64,000 nt of DNA from Stenotrophomonas bentonitica (GTDB lineage Bacteria > Pseudomonadota > Gammaproteobacteria > Xanthomonadales > Xanthomonadaceae). The translations under genes and the position numbers were made by a program. Shown piece by piece: positions 1 through 7,297 of the stretch; the stretch's first letter is position 1, and every line of letters begins with the position of its first letter. Where the stretch lies: contig NZ_JAAZUH010000001.1 of the NCBI RefSeq assembly GCF_013185915.1, forward strand, positions 2,294,001 to 2,358,000, read 5' to 3'. Below the pieces are notes generated by a model, which saw only the letters and a program-made list of their open reading frames with translations, made no database searches and was not told the origin of the DNA.

Positions 1-1
1 G

Positions 2-679
2 CGCTTCCACGTGGCGCTGGCTTGCCCGCCGCTGCACCTCAAATGGGTGTCCGCGCAGGCTGCGCACGACCCGTACCTGCGCTTCCTGCACGGCACCGCG
101 CCCCGCCAGTGGGCGCACGCGGCGCTGATCCAGCACATGCTGGCCACGCTGGATCCACAGCGCGGCCGCATGGCGGTGGTGGTGCCGCACGGCGTGCTGT
201 TCCGCGACGGCGAGGAAGCCCGGATCCGCCAGGCGTGGCTGGATGCCAATCTGGTGGAAACCGTGATCGGGCTGCCCGACCGCCTGTTCGCCGGGTCGTC
301 GGTGGCGACCGCGCTGCTGGTGCTGCGCAGGGCGCGCAAGGACGAAGCGGTGCTGTTCATCGACGCCCGCCGGCTGTCCACTGCAGGCAAGCGCGGTCCG
401 CGCCTGGGCATGGAGGCAGCAGACACGCTGCATCGCCTTTGCGCAAAGCGCACAAGCGCGCCAGGATTGGCGCATCTGGCACGGTTCGATGAGATCACCG
501 CCAACCACGGCAACCTGAGCATTGCGCGTTACGTGCGGCCGGTACCGGCTACCGCTGCTACCGACCTGGCAACGTTGCGCTCGCGGCGTGCAGCGCTGGA
601 AGCGACATTCGCAGCGATCCAGCAGGAGTTGAACGCAGAGCTGGACGCGCTGGAGCGCGAGTTCTCGAAGCTGGCCTGA
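2..679 (+). CDS. HsdM-like type I DNA methyltransferase, 5' truncated by window edge, catalytic motif lost
   Basis: This is the C-terminal ~225 residues of an N6-adenine methyltransferase subunit of the type I restriction family; the frame is open to the left edge. The order is family-typical: a motif IV block, a QHML segment, GRMAVVVPHGVLFRDGEE..IR, then VIGLPDRLFAGSSVATALLVLRR, ending in a charged helical tail like the HsdM C-terminus. In active enzymes motif IV reads NPPF/Y after an FD..LA stretch. Here bases 5-34 encode FHVALACPPL, so the substrate-binding Asn is Cys and the aromatic residue is Leu. By family knowledge that should abolish methyl transfer. An HsdR-like gene follows 217 bp downstream, too close for an hsdS between them. 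The N-terminus and SAM motif I lie outside the window, so inactivity is inferred from motif IV only. Confidence 0.8.
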   Translation, partial: RFHVALACPPLHLKWVSAQAAHDPYLRFLHGTAPRQWAHAALIQHMLATLDPQRGRMAVVVPHGVLFRDGEEARIRQAWLDANLVETVIGLPDRLFAGSSVATALLVLRRARKDEAVLFIDARRLSTAGKRGPRLGMEAADTLHRLCAKRTSAPGLAHLARFDEITANHGNLSIARYVRPVPATAATDLATLRSRRAALEATFAAIQQELNAELDALEREFSKLA

Positions 680-718
680 AACGACGCGCTCGGGTGCGAC
701 CGATTGGCGTTCTCTATC

Positions 719-821
719 CCATTTCGAAAATGGATTGAGAATGCGTTCCGTCTTCTGCACATCGAACGCATGATTCGGAATGATGCACACAGTGTGAGAT
801 GGATGTGATCGAACACACTGT
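719..821. promoter_or_regulatory. Inverted repeats between the hsdM-like and hsdR-like genes
   Basis: The 217-bp gap (680-896) is less GC-rich than its flanks. It holds two perfect inverted repeats. CCATTT/AAATGG lies at 719-724 and 728-733 around a 3-nt centre. ACAGTGTG/CACACTGT lies at 789-796 and 814-821 with a 17-nt spacer. Neither is followed by a T-run, so they look more like operator sites than terminators. I infer that the hsdR-like gene has its own regulated promoter here; no convincing -35/-10 pair is visible. Confidence 0.4.
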
Positions 822-896
822 CCGCATGAACATCGCCCACCTCACTTTCGTCGTCGCGGACACACGTCTCCGTCCCTGTCTCTCCGTGGTGCTCGC

Positions 897-3740
897 ATGA
901 GCATCAACCACGGCAGATTTGGCGTTCGCCACTCGGTACTGGGCTGGTTGCGTCGGCTTGGCTGGAACTACCTGGAAGCACGCGAGCTGAGGCCGCTTCG
1001 CGGACTCGCCGAAAGCACGCTGCTCGAGAACCGCCTGCTGCCGTGGCTGCGGCGCTTCCGCTTCGAGCGCAACGGCGAGCTGCTGCCGCTTTCGCCGCAG
1101 GGCGTCCACGAGATCATTTCCACGGTGGACTCTTGCTGCCACAGCCTTGACTGGGAGGCATCCAGCGCAACCGTACATCGCCTGCTGGTGGAAGGCGCGC
1201 GTACGGTGCAACAGCTGCCGGATGGAAGCAGCACCGAGGTGCTGGTTCCGCTGATCGACTGGGAACATGTGCAGCGCAACCACTGGGACGTGGCCGATGC
1301 GGAGCCATACCCCGATCCCCTCGATCCCGACATCCGCGAGCTGGTCGGGTACGTCAATGGCATTCCGTTGGTCGTGCTGGCGTGCGTGGAGCGCGACCGC
1401 GAGAAGCGCTGGGGCACCGCCGCTGCCGGGATTTCCCACCTGTGGCGTGGCAAGACCGCCTTTGTGTCCCATCGGCCAGCGCTGCACGCGCAACTGCTGC
1501 TGTGCCTGGACCGGCGCGGCGGCTGCTATGCCAGCGTGGGCACGCCCGCCCATGGCTGGATGCGCTGGCGGGAACATGGCTGGAGCCGCGAGACGGAGGG
1601 CCAGTTGCGCGACCGTCCGGTGCCCTTCGCCGAGGTAGCGCTGGACCCGCCGTGGGCCGCGCATGCCGAGCTACTGCGCGGTGTGCTGGGGCCGCAGCGG
1701 TTCCTGCAACTGCTGCGCGGCTTCCTCCGCTCCGGCGCGCATGGGCGGCGCTATGTGGCGCGCCCTGGGCAGTTCTTTGCCGTGCAGCATGCGCTGCAGG
1801 CGCTGCGCAGCCGCGATGCCGCCGGAAGGCGGGGCGGCGGACAGCTGTGCCTTGCCGCCGGCAGCGGGCTGCAGCGCGCACGATACTGGCTGCTGCACGC
1901 GTTGCGCGCGGATCCCGAGTTCGAAGGGCTGCGCATACTGCTGCCGGTGGCCCGCCCCACCCCGGCGCCACAGGACCACAAGCGCAGGACGGGCCCGCAG
2001 GCGTCCGACCAGCTCACCGAGTTCCTGGCCGGCCATGCCAGCTCGCCACATGAGGTTCCGCTACGGGTGTTTCGCGGCTGGGGACGCAAGGCCGCCCCGC
2101 CGACGCCTGCGGAAGAGGCTGGTACCGAGATCCTGCTCGTGGTCGACGCAAATTTCTGGGAGAGCCCGCCTGCCCTGCTGCGCCGTCTGCGTCGCTGTCT
2201 GCCGCGTTCAACGTGGCTCACGTTGAGCTCGCAGCCCATCCTGCTGCCCTCGGCGGACCTGGACCCCGGCGCTCCGCTGTACCACTACCCGCCGGAGCAT
2301 GCGGTGGCTGATGGCGTGGTGGTGCCGGCGTGGCGCGATGGCGGAGCGATCTTCCCGGTACTCAGCCGCGACATGCCAGCGGATTCCGAGGCTAGCCCTG
2401 GCGAGCTGCGTCAGGCACAGGTGGCCACGGCGATCAGCCAGCACTTCCACGGCGTTGTTCGCGTGGCAGAGCGCAACCTGCGGGGCACGCTGCTGGTGGA
2501 GACGCCGAAGGAAGCAGAGGACTACCAGCGTGCGCTCCATGCCGATGGGCGCCTGCAGACCCAGTTGACCGGCTACGACAGTCGAGGCCTGCCCACGCAG
2601 CGGGCATGGGAAGGCATTTCGCCGCAGGTGGAGCTGGTGATTGCACATGGCGATCTCCCGGCGTCGCAGGACGCGCGGCTGGGCCTGTTGTACGTGGACC
2701 GCCCGCTGTCGGACCCCGAGCGGCTGCGCGCGGTGGGGCTGATCAATGCCCCCCACCCGGACAAGCGCGCCGCACTGGTCGTGGACTTCCATGCCAGCGG
2801 GATGAATGACGCGGCCGGACAGGAGTGGTTGCCCGGCTCGGTGCAGGTCAACCGCGACGCGCTGGCGGGGGATGATCGGCGCCTGCAGGGGTTGTTGCCC
2901 GAACGTGCAGAGGAGAACTTCCACGCCTGCCGCGATCACCTCGCGCCGGAGTGGACGCTGGGCACGCATGGCGACGACATCGACCTGAACCGGCGCCGGC
3001 GTGACCTGCTGCATCGTCGCGTCACGGAGTTCGGCCAGAGGCTTCAGGTGGCAATCGCGTCGGAAGCCGCGTTCACCGGTGAACAGGCCGCAGTGAGTGC
3101 GCGCTACCGCAGCACCCTGCATCGCTACTCGGTATTGCGCGACGCGGTCAGCCAACTGGCGCTGGAAGAGGACCGCTTCAACCCCGAGGACCTGCGCGTG
3201 CGGCACTGGGCACGCGAGCGCGCACCGGCAGTGCACGAGGAGCCGCTGGACTACCAGGTATTCGCTCCGGTTGAGCAGAGCGACCCGGCAGGAAGACAGC
3301 AGTCCAACGAGATGTACACCCGCCTGCGTCACCAGCTCGGCCAGACCGGTGAAGAACCGCATCTGATCGAGCAGGCGCGCTACAACCTGAGCCAGATACT
3401 GCTGAGCCCCGCCGGCCAGATGCGACTGGACGCGCTGCAGGCATTCGAAGCCACGCGGCAGGTGTCACTGCACGGTGGCAGCGGCGGCTGTGCACCGTCA
3501 CGCGGCCTGGCAGTACTGGAAGGCCTGTTCGGCGCCACCCGGCACCAGGCCGACCGCATTTCCATGGGCGCCCTGATCGACGTGGTGGTGGCCGAAGCGC
3601 ACGCCGGCCCCCGCATCCTGTTCCACGAACACCTGCGCGATCGGCTGGAACCCCTGCTGCGCCGGCACCTGAAGGAAACCCAGGTGCAGGCCGTGCTGCA
3701 CGCAGTCCTCGCGCGCGCGCATGACTGGCCGCCGGGGTGA
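897..3740 (+). CDS. HsdR-like type I restriction subunit with all visible catalytic motifs substituted
   Basis: The protein has 947 residues, near the usual ~1000 for HsdR. The N-terminal ~200 residues align by eye with the HSDR_N nuclease domain: DPDI at 143-146, then VNGIPLVV at 153-160. The following E-x-K of the PD-(D/E)xK site is A162-C163-V164. Residues ~260-345 follow the HsdR pre-helicase block (FLQLLRGF, ARPGQFFAVQHAL), but Walker A GSGKS is GSGLQ (322-326). DEAH is DANF (417-420), TGTP is SSQP (444-447), the motif V GFDxP-like block is HGDLP (584-588), and motif VI QAxxRxNR is RAVGLINA (611-618). The frame has no stop or frameshift and its base composition matches the host. I infer a full-length pseudo-enzyme without nuclease or translocase activity; a new role is possible but unproven. 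Confidence 0.75.
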   Translation: MSINHGRFGVRHSVLGWLRRLGWNYLEARELRPLRGLAESTLLENRLLPWLRRFRFERNGELLPLSPQGVHEIISTVDSCCHSLDWEASSATVHRLLVEGARTVQQLPDGSSTEVLVPLIDWEHVQRNHWDVADAEPYPDPLDPDIRELVGYVNGIPLVVLACVERDREKRWGTAAAGISHLWRGKTAFVSHRPALHAQLLLCLDRRGGCYASVGTPAHGWMRWREHGWSRETEGQLRDRPVPFAEVALDPPWAAHAELLRGVLGPQRFLQLLRGFLRSGAHGRRYVARPGQFFAVQHALQALRSRDAAGRRGGGQLCLAAGSGLQRARYWLLHALRADPEFEGLRILLPVARPTPAPQDHKRRTGPQASDQLTEFLAGHASSPHEVPLRVFRGWGRKAAPPTPAEEAGTEILLVVDANFWESPPALLRRLRRCLPRSTWLTLSSQPILLPSADLDPGAPLYHYPPEHAVADGVVVPAWRDGGAIFPVLSRDMPADSEASPGELRQAQVATAISQHFHGVVRVAERNLRGTLLVETPKEAEDYQRALHADGRLQTQLTGYDSRGLPTQRAWEGISPQVELVIAHGDLPASQDARLGLLYVDRPLSDPERLRAVGLINAPHPDKRAALVVDFHASGMNDAAGQEWLPGSVQVNRDALAGDDRRLQGLLPERAEENFHACRDHLAPEWTLGTHGDDIDLNRRRRDLLHRRVTEFGQRLQVAIASEAAFTGEQAAVSARYRSTLHRYSVLRDAVSQLALEEDRFNPEDLRVRHWARERAPAVHEEPLDYQVFAPVEQSDPAGRQQSNEMYTRLRHQLGQTGEEPHLIEQARYNLSQILLSPAGQMRLDALQAFEATRQVSLHGGSGGCAPSRGLAVLEGLFGATRHQADRISMGALIDVVVAEAHAGPRILFHEHLRDRLEPLLRRHLKETQVQAVLHAVLARAHDWPPG

Positions 3741-3751
3741 GCCCGGCGGCC
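3727..3751. terminator. GC-rich hairpin between convergent hsdR-like and atoE genes
   Basis: A perfect 10-bp stem (GGCCGCCGGG / CCCGGCGGCC) with a 5-nt loop spans the hsdR-like stop codon and reaches to within 9 bp of the atoE stop. There is no T-tract on either side, so it is a weak or factor-assisted bidirectional terminator at best. Confidence 0.45.
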
Positions 3752-3759
3752 GGGACCGC

Positions 3760-5190
3760 CTACGGCATTACCGGCGGGACATAGGTCAGGGTCATTCCGA
3801 GCACCCACAGCAGGCCCAGCACCAACGGGATGTGCACCAGCAGCTGGATAAAGGTGAAGCCGACAATGTCGCGCGCCTTGAGGCCCAGCACGCCGAGCAG
3901 CGGCAGCATCCAGAACGGGTTGATCAGGTTCGGCAGGGCTTCGGCGGCGTTGTAGACCTGCACGGCCCAGCCCAGGTGCGCCTTCAGCTCATTGGCCGCC
4001 TGCATCACATAGGGCGCTTCGATGATCCACTTGCCACCGCCGGAGGGCACGAAGAACCCCAGTACCGCCGAGTAGATGCCCATGACCAGCGCGAAGGTGT
4101 CGGTGGTGGCGATATGCACGAACACGGTGGACAGGCGGTGCGCGAGGGTTTCGCCGCCACTGCCCACGGCGTGGGTAAGGATCATGGCGATGCCGCCATA
4201 CAGCGGGAACTGGATCAGCACGCCGGTGGTGCTGGGCACGGCTTTGGCCACCGCGTTGAGGAAGCTGCGCGGGCGCCAGTGCAGCAGCAGGCCCAGCGAA
4301 ATGAACAGGAAGTTGTAGGTGTTGAGGTTGGCAATGGCCGTGACCACCGGCTTGCTGGCGAACTCGCTGAACAACCAGCCAAAGGCCAGCAGCGAAAGCA
4401 GCACGGTGAGCAGCGGGCTGTACTCCAGCCATTCGCCGGCACGCGTACGCGGCTGAAGTGGCTCCGGTTCGGCCTCGGCCGCGCCGGCAAAGTCGCGCGA
4501 GGTGCGTGCCGTCGCCGGGCCCGGTGCGGTCAGCCACGCGATCAGCAGCGAGACCAGGATCAGCGCGGCCGTCAGCGCGATCGACTGCCACAGGAAGATG
4601 GTTTCAGTGAAGGGCAGCACGCCGGTGATCTCCACCAGGCCGGGCGGCATGCTGGCCGGGTTGGCCTGCAGCTGCGCGGCCGAGGAGCTGAGCCCCATCG
4701 CCCATACCGCCCCCAGACCCAGGTACGCCGAGGCACCGGCTGCGCGGTAGTCCATGTGCAGTTCTTCGCGGCGGGCCAGTGCGCGCACCAGCAGCCCGCC
4801 GAACACCAGCGAGAACCCCCAGCTGAGCAGCGAGGCCAGCATGCTGACCAGGCCCACGTACACCACCGCGCCCCGGCCGGTGCGCGGCACCCGGGCCAGC
4901 AGCTCGATGAAACGTGCCACCACCGGCGCGGTGGCCACCGCATAGCCACCGATGACCACGAAGGCCATCTGCATGGTGAAGGGAATCAGGCTCCAGAAGC
5001 CGTCGCCGAAGGCCTTGGCGGTCGCCTGCGGGGTGGCACCGAAACCCATGGCGGCCAGCGCCACGATCACCACGCCCAGCACCGCGAACACGTAGGCGTC
5101 GGGGAACCACTTTTCTGCCCATGCCGCCGAACGCAGCGCCGCGCGCGCCATCCAGCCGTCCTGCGTTGCTGCCGATGCCGTAGTGGCCAT
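3760..5190 (-). CDS. atoE: AtoE-type short-chain fatty acid transporter
   Basis: A 476-residue polytopic inner-membrane protein with about twelve hydrophobic segments matches the short-chain fatty acid transporter family (AtoE, SCFA_trans). Recognisable family stretches are W-AEKWFPDAYVFAV near residue 25, FWSLIPFTMQMAFVVIGGYA near 65-85, SWGFSLVFGGLLVRALA near 125, and PSGGGKW near 370. A short charged linker around residues 235-250 separates two halves. Family members are thought to move acetoacetate or butyrate-like acids across the inner membrane. No ato catabolic genes are beside it, so the substrate is inferred from family alone. It is transcribed alone, converging with the hsdR-like gene. 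Confidence 0.85.
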   Translation of the reverse strand: MATTASAATQDGWMARAALRSAAWAEKWFPDAYVFAVLGVVIVALAAMGFGATPQATAKAFGDGFWSLIPFTMQMAFVVIGGYAVATAPVVARFIELLARVPRTGRGAVVYVGLVSMLASLLSWGFSLVFGGLLVRALARREELHMDYRAAGASAYLGLGAVWAMGLSSSAAQLQANPASMPPGLVEITGVLPFTETIFLWQSIALTAALILVSLLIAWLTAPGPATARTSRDFAGAAEAEPEPLQPRTRAGEWLEYSPLLTVLLSLLAFGWLFSEFASKPVVTAIANLNTYNFLFISLGLLLHWRPRSFLNAVAKAVPSTTGVLIQFPLYGGIAMILTHAVGSGGETLAHRLSTVFVHIATTDTFALVMGIYSAVLGFFVPSGGGKWIIEAPYVMQAANELKAHLGWAVQVYNAAEALPNLINPFWMLPLLGVLGLKARDIVGFTFIQLLVHIPLVLGLLWVLGMTLTYVPPVMP

Positions 5191-5258
5191 GCCCTACCCT
5201 CCCAGGTTCAATGGCGGGCAGTGTGCAGGAGGTCGACGGTGCTGTCTGTGACCTATTG

Positions 5259-5283
5259 GTAGCACCCGGGCCCTGCCCGGGTG
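5259..5283 (+). repeat. GTAG-headed REP hairpin (SMAG-like), single copy
   Basis: GTAG at 5259-5262 is followed at once by a perfect 9-bp stem (CACCCGGGC / GCCCGGGTG) with a 3-nt loop. It lies between the ubiA stop and the atoE start. The GTAG head plus hairpin is the layout described for REP elements of Stenotrophomonas (SMAG), which RAYT transposases are thought to mobilise. It may also end ubiA transcripts. Confidence 0.65.
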
Positions 5284-5287
5284 ACCC

Positions 5288-6181
5288 TCAGCCCAGGGCC
5301 AGCGCTGCGGCAATACCCACGAACAACGCCGCACCCACCCAGTTGTTGTGCAGGAAGGCCTTGAAGCAGGTGTCGCGCTCGCGCTTGCGGGCGATCCAGA
5401 ATTCGTACGCAATCAGCCCGGCGGCCACGGCCACGCCCAGCCAGTAGTAGAGCCCCAGCCCGCTTCGCATGCCGACCATCGCCATGGTGCCCAGGAACAG
5501 CGCGTACAGGATGCCCTGGATGACCAGGTCCAGGTCGCCGAACAGGATGGCCGTGGAGTGCGAGCCCATCTTCAGGTCGTCGTCGCGGTCGACCATGGCG
5601 TACCAGGTGTCATACGCGGTGGACCACAGGATGTTGGCGCCGTACAGCAGCCAGCCGACCACCGGCACTTCGCCCTGGATGGCGGCGAACGCCATCGGGA
5701 TGCCCCAGCCGAACGCCATGCCCAGGTACACCTGCGGCAGGTGGGTATAGCGCTTGAGGTAGGGATAGCTGGCGGCCAGGAAGATGCCGATGAAGCTCAT
5801 GCCGATGGTCAGCGCGTTCAGGGTGAGCACCAGCGCGAACGCCACCAGCATCAGCCCGGCAAACAGCACCAGCGCCTCGCGCCCGGACACGCGCCCACTG
5901 GCCAGCGGGCGGTCCTTGGTGCGCTTGACGTGCGGGTCCAGCCAGCGGTCGGCGTAGTCGTTGATCACGCAGCCGGCCGAACGCGTCAGCCAGACCCCGG
6001 CGGTGAACACGAACAGGATCCACAGCGGCGGCAGGCCGCCGGCAGCCAACCACAGCGCCCACCACGTGGGCCACAGCAGCAGCAGGGTGCCGATCGGGCG
6101 ATCGGCGCGCATCAGTTTCCAGTACTGGCCCCAACGCGACGGCGGAGCGCCGGCGGGGGCGTCAAAACGTTCGTAAGCCAT
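5288..6181 (-). CDS. ubiA: 4-hydroxybenzoate octaprenyltransferase UbiA
   Basis: This 297-residue integral membrane prenyltransferase joins a polyprenyl chain to 4-hydroxybenzoate, the second committed step of ubiquinone synthesis. The two Asp-rich Mg/diphosphate-binding motifs are present: NDYADRWLD at residues 74-82, and D191 with DRDDD at 198-202. About eight to nine membrane helices surround them, and the length fits the UbiA family. The ATG at 6179-6181 starts the conserved cytoplasmic N-terminus. It is monocistronic; a divergently oriented tRNA-Arg gene starts ~160 bp away. No ubiC is adjacent. Identification is secure. Confidence 0.95.
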   Translation of the reverse strand: MAYERFDAPAGAPPSRWGQYWKLMRADRPIGTLLLLWPTWWALWLAAGGLPPLWILFVFTAGVWLTRSAGCVINDYADRWLDPHVKRTKDRPLASGRVSGREALVLFAGLMLVAFALVLTLNALTIGMSFIGIFLAASYPYLKRYTHLPQVYLGMAFGWGIPMAFAAIQGEVPVVGWLLYGANILWSTAYDTWYAMVDRDDDLKMGSHSTAILFGDLDLVIQGILYALFLGTMAMVGMRSGLGLYYWLGVAVAAGLIAYEFWIARKRERDTCFKAFLHNNWVGAALFVGIAAALALG

Positions 6182-6343
6182 GCGTAAAGGATACCGCCAA
6201 GCCCCCCGACGGGGTGCGCTGCGACGCGATTGGCCCGAGGGGGCAGACCTGCGCCGCGTTTACGGATAGAATGCCCGTCCCGCACCGCCTCATGGCGCTG
6301 CGATGCCCGCCCCGGCTTGCCGGTGGCGCGGCGGTCCTACAAC

Positions 6344-6420
6344 GCGCCCGTAGCTCAGCCGGATAGAGTAGTGGCTTCCGAAGCCATTGGTCGGGGGTTC
6401 GAATCCCTCCGGGCGCGCCA
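6344..6420 (+). tRNA. tRNA-Arg (anticodon CCG)
   Basis: A 77-nt cloverleaf: acceptor strands GCGCCCG and CGGGCGC with an encoded CCA end at 6418-6420, a D-arm from TAGCTCAGCCGGATAGAG, and an anticodon stem GTGGC/GCCAT closing the loop TTCCGAA (anticodon CCG). The T-arm holds GGTTCGAATCC. It decodes CGG. A toxin-antitoxin pair starts ~60 bp beyond its 3' end, which is a common position for integrated elements. Confidence 0.97.
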
Positions 6421-6481
6421 TTTGATCTTTGCAGACAGTTTCAAACGCGCAGTGCTTCGGCCCGCGTGGTGCTGCTTTGAC

Positions 6482-6835
6482 TCAGGCCACCTGACCGACG
6501 GCGCTCTTTCTGCGTTTTGTGACTTGCGTCTTGGCTACAACCACATCGGGTGCAACCAGATCGACTTTGATTCGATAGCCCAACGCAGTCGCCGTGCGGC
6601 TGAGCGTATCGAGCGTGAGCCCGGTGTCGGCTTCATCCAACACGCGATCCAGTTGTGAACGACTGGTGTGCATTCGCTTGGCCAACGTAGCCTTGCTGAC
6701 ATTGCCAGCTTTCATCGCCTCAGCGACCTGCCACGCAATCACACGTTTGACAGCCAACGCCTCAGACTCTTCCAGCAGCCCTTCGGACTCCAGGAAGTCA
6801 TCAAAACTTGATCCAACGTGTTTGTTCCTGCTCAT
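6482..6835 (-). CDS. HigA-like XRE-family antitoxin
   Basis: A 117-residue protein with a central helix-turn-helix (about residues 45-90: NVSKATLAKRMHTSRSQLDRVLD, then DTLSRTATALGY), of the type found in HigA and related antitoxins. Its start ATG overlaps the stop of the upstream toxin gene by 4 nt (ATGA), so the pair is translationally coupled in toxin-first order, the usual HigBA arrangement. It is expected to bind the toxin and repress the shared promoter, where a palindromic operator is visible. The basic C-terminal tail (KTQVTKRRKS) may add DNA contact. Lower GC than its neighbours suggests it arrived by transfer. Confidence 0.85.
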   Translation of the reverse strand: MSRNKHVGSSFDDFLESEGLLEESEALAVKRVIAWQVAEAMKAGNVSKATLAKRMHTSRSQLDRVLDEADTGLTLDTLSRTATALGYRIKVDLVAPDVVVAKTQVTKRRKSAVGQVA

Positions 6836-7173
6836 TTGATTACCTCATCCCGGCGCTTCTTCGCCAGTTCCAAATCTGACTTTGGAGTCTTCTGGGACTT
6901 CTTTACGAACCCGTGCAACAGCACCATGTCCCGTTGCAGGGTGGTGAACATGACCCGTGCAACACCTTCTGGGAATGAGCTGCGTACTTCCCACAGCCGT
7001 TCATCCATCTTTCTTACCAGGGGCATGCCCAATGGCCACCCCAGCTGGACAGTCTTGATGTCTCCGCCGATTCCCCTGCGCGCATCGGCCGACACCTCAT
7101 CCTTGAGCCAACTCCGGACGGGCTCGTCACCGGAGGCCGAACGATAGAACTTCACATCCAAGATCGCCTTCAC
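6832..7173 (-). CDS. HigB/RelE-superfamily toxin (phage Gp49-like)
   Basis: A ~113-residue protein matching the phage-derived Gp49-like / HigB toxin group of the RelE fold. The clues are KFYRSASGDEPVRSWL near the start, a GDIKTVQLGWPLGMPLVRKMDERLWEVR centre, and RVMFTTLQRDMVLLHGFVKKSQKTP followed by an ELAKKRRDE helix. Family members cleave mRNA on the ribosome. I chose the GTG at 7173 because AGGGA lies 6 nt upstream; an ATG at 7191 would add six residues but has no good ribosome site. It overlaps the antitoxin by 4 nt. Confidence 0.83.
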   Translation of the reverse strand: MKAILDVKFYRSASGDEPVRSWLKDEVSADARRGIGGDIKTVQLGWPLGMPLVRKMDERLWEVRSSFPEGVARVMFTTLQRDMVLLHGFVKKSQKTPKSDLELAKKRRDEVIK

Positions 7174-7219
7174 GCACGTCCCTGCTGACATGACGTTGCC
7201 GATGGAAGGCAACGGGGTC

Positions 7220-7250
7220 AGTATACCCGAGTGTACATAAATAAGTACAC
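7220..7250 (-). promoter_or_regulatory. Promoter and palindromic operator of the HigBA-like pair
   Basis: On the minus strand TATACT (7225-7220) is a good -10 about 30-50 nt before the toxin start. Just upstream, GTGTAC and GTACAC form a perfect inverted repeat with an 8-nt A/T centre (7231-7250), covering the -35/spacer region. This is the expected spot for autorepression by the HTH antitoxin; binding itself is inferred. Confidence 0.6.
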
Positions 7251-7264
7251 TTTGCAGGTAATAT

Positions 7265-7295
7265 GGCCGCCCGGCGGTTGCACCGGGCGGCGGCC
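7265..7295 (-). terminator. Hairpin after the GH109 gene
   Basis: GGCCGCCCGG and CCGGGCGG-CGGCC pair across an 8-nt loop directly after the GH109 stop codon at 7298. There is only a short A/T stretch (ATAT) after the stem on the minus strand, so it is a moderate terminator candidate for the leftward GalNAc operon. Confidence 0.5.
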
Positions 7296-7297
7296 GA

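Noticed and set aside
797..821. TGTGATCGAACACA considered as a CRP/Clp site upstream of the hsdR-like gene
   Set aside because: Only one half-site fits TGTGA-N6-TCACA; the 8-bp inverted repeat explains the same bases better.
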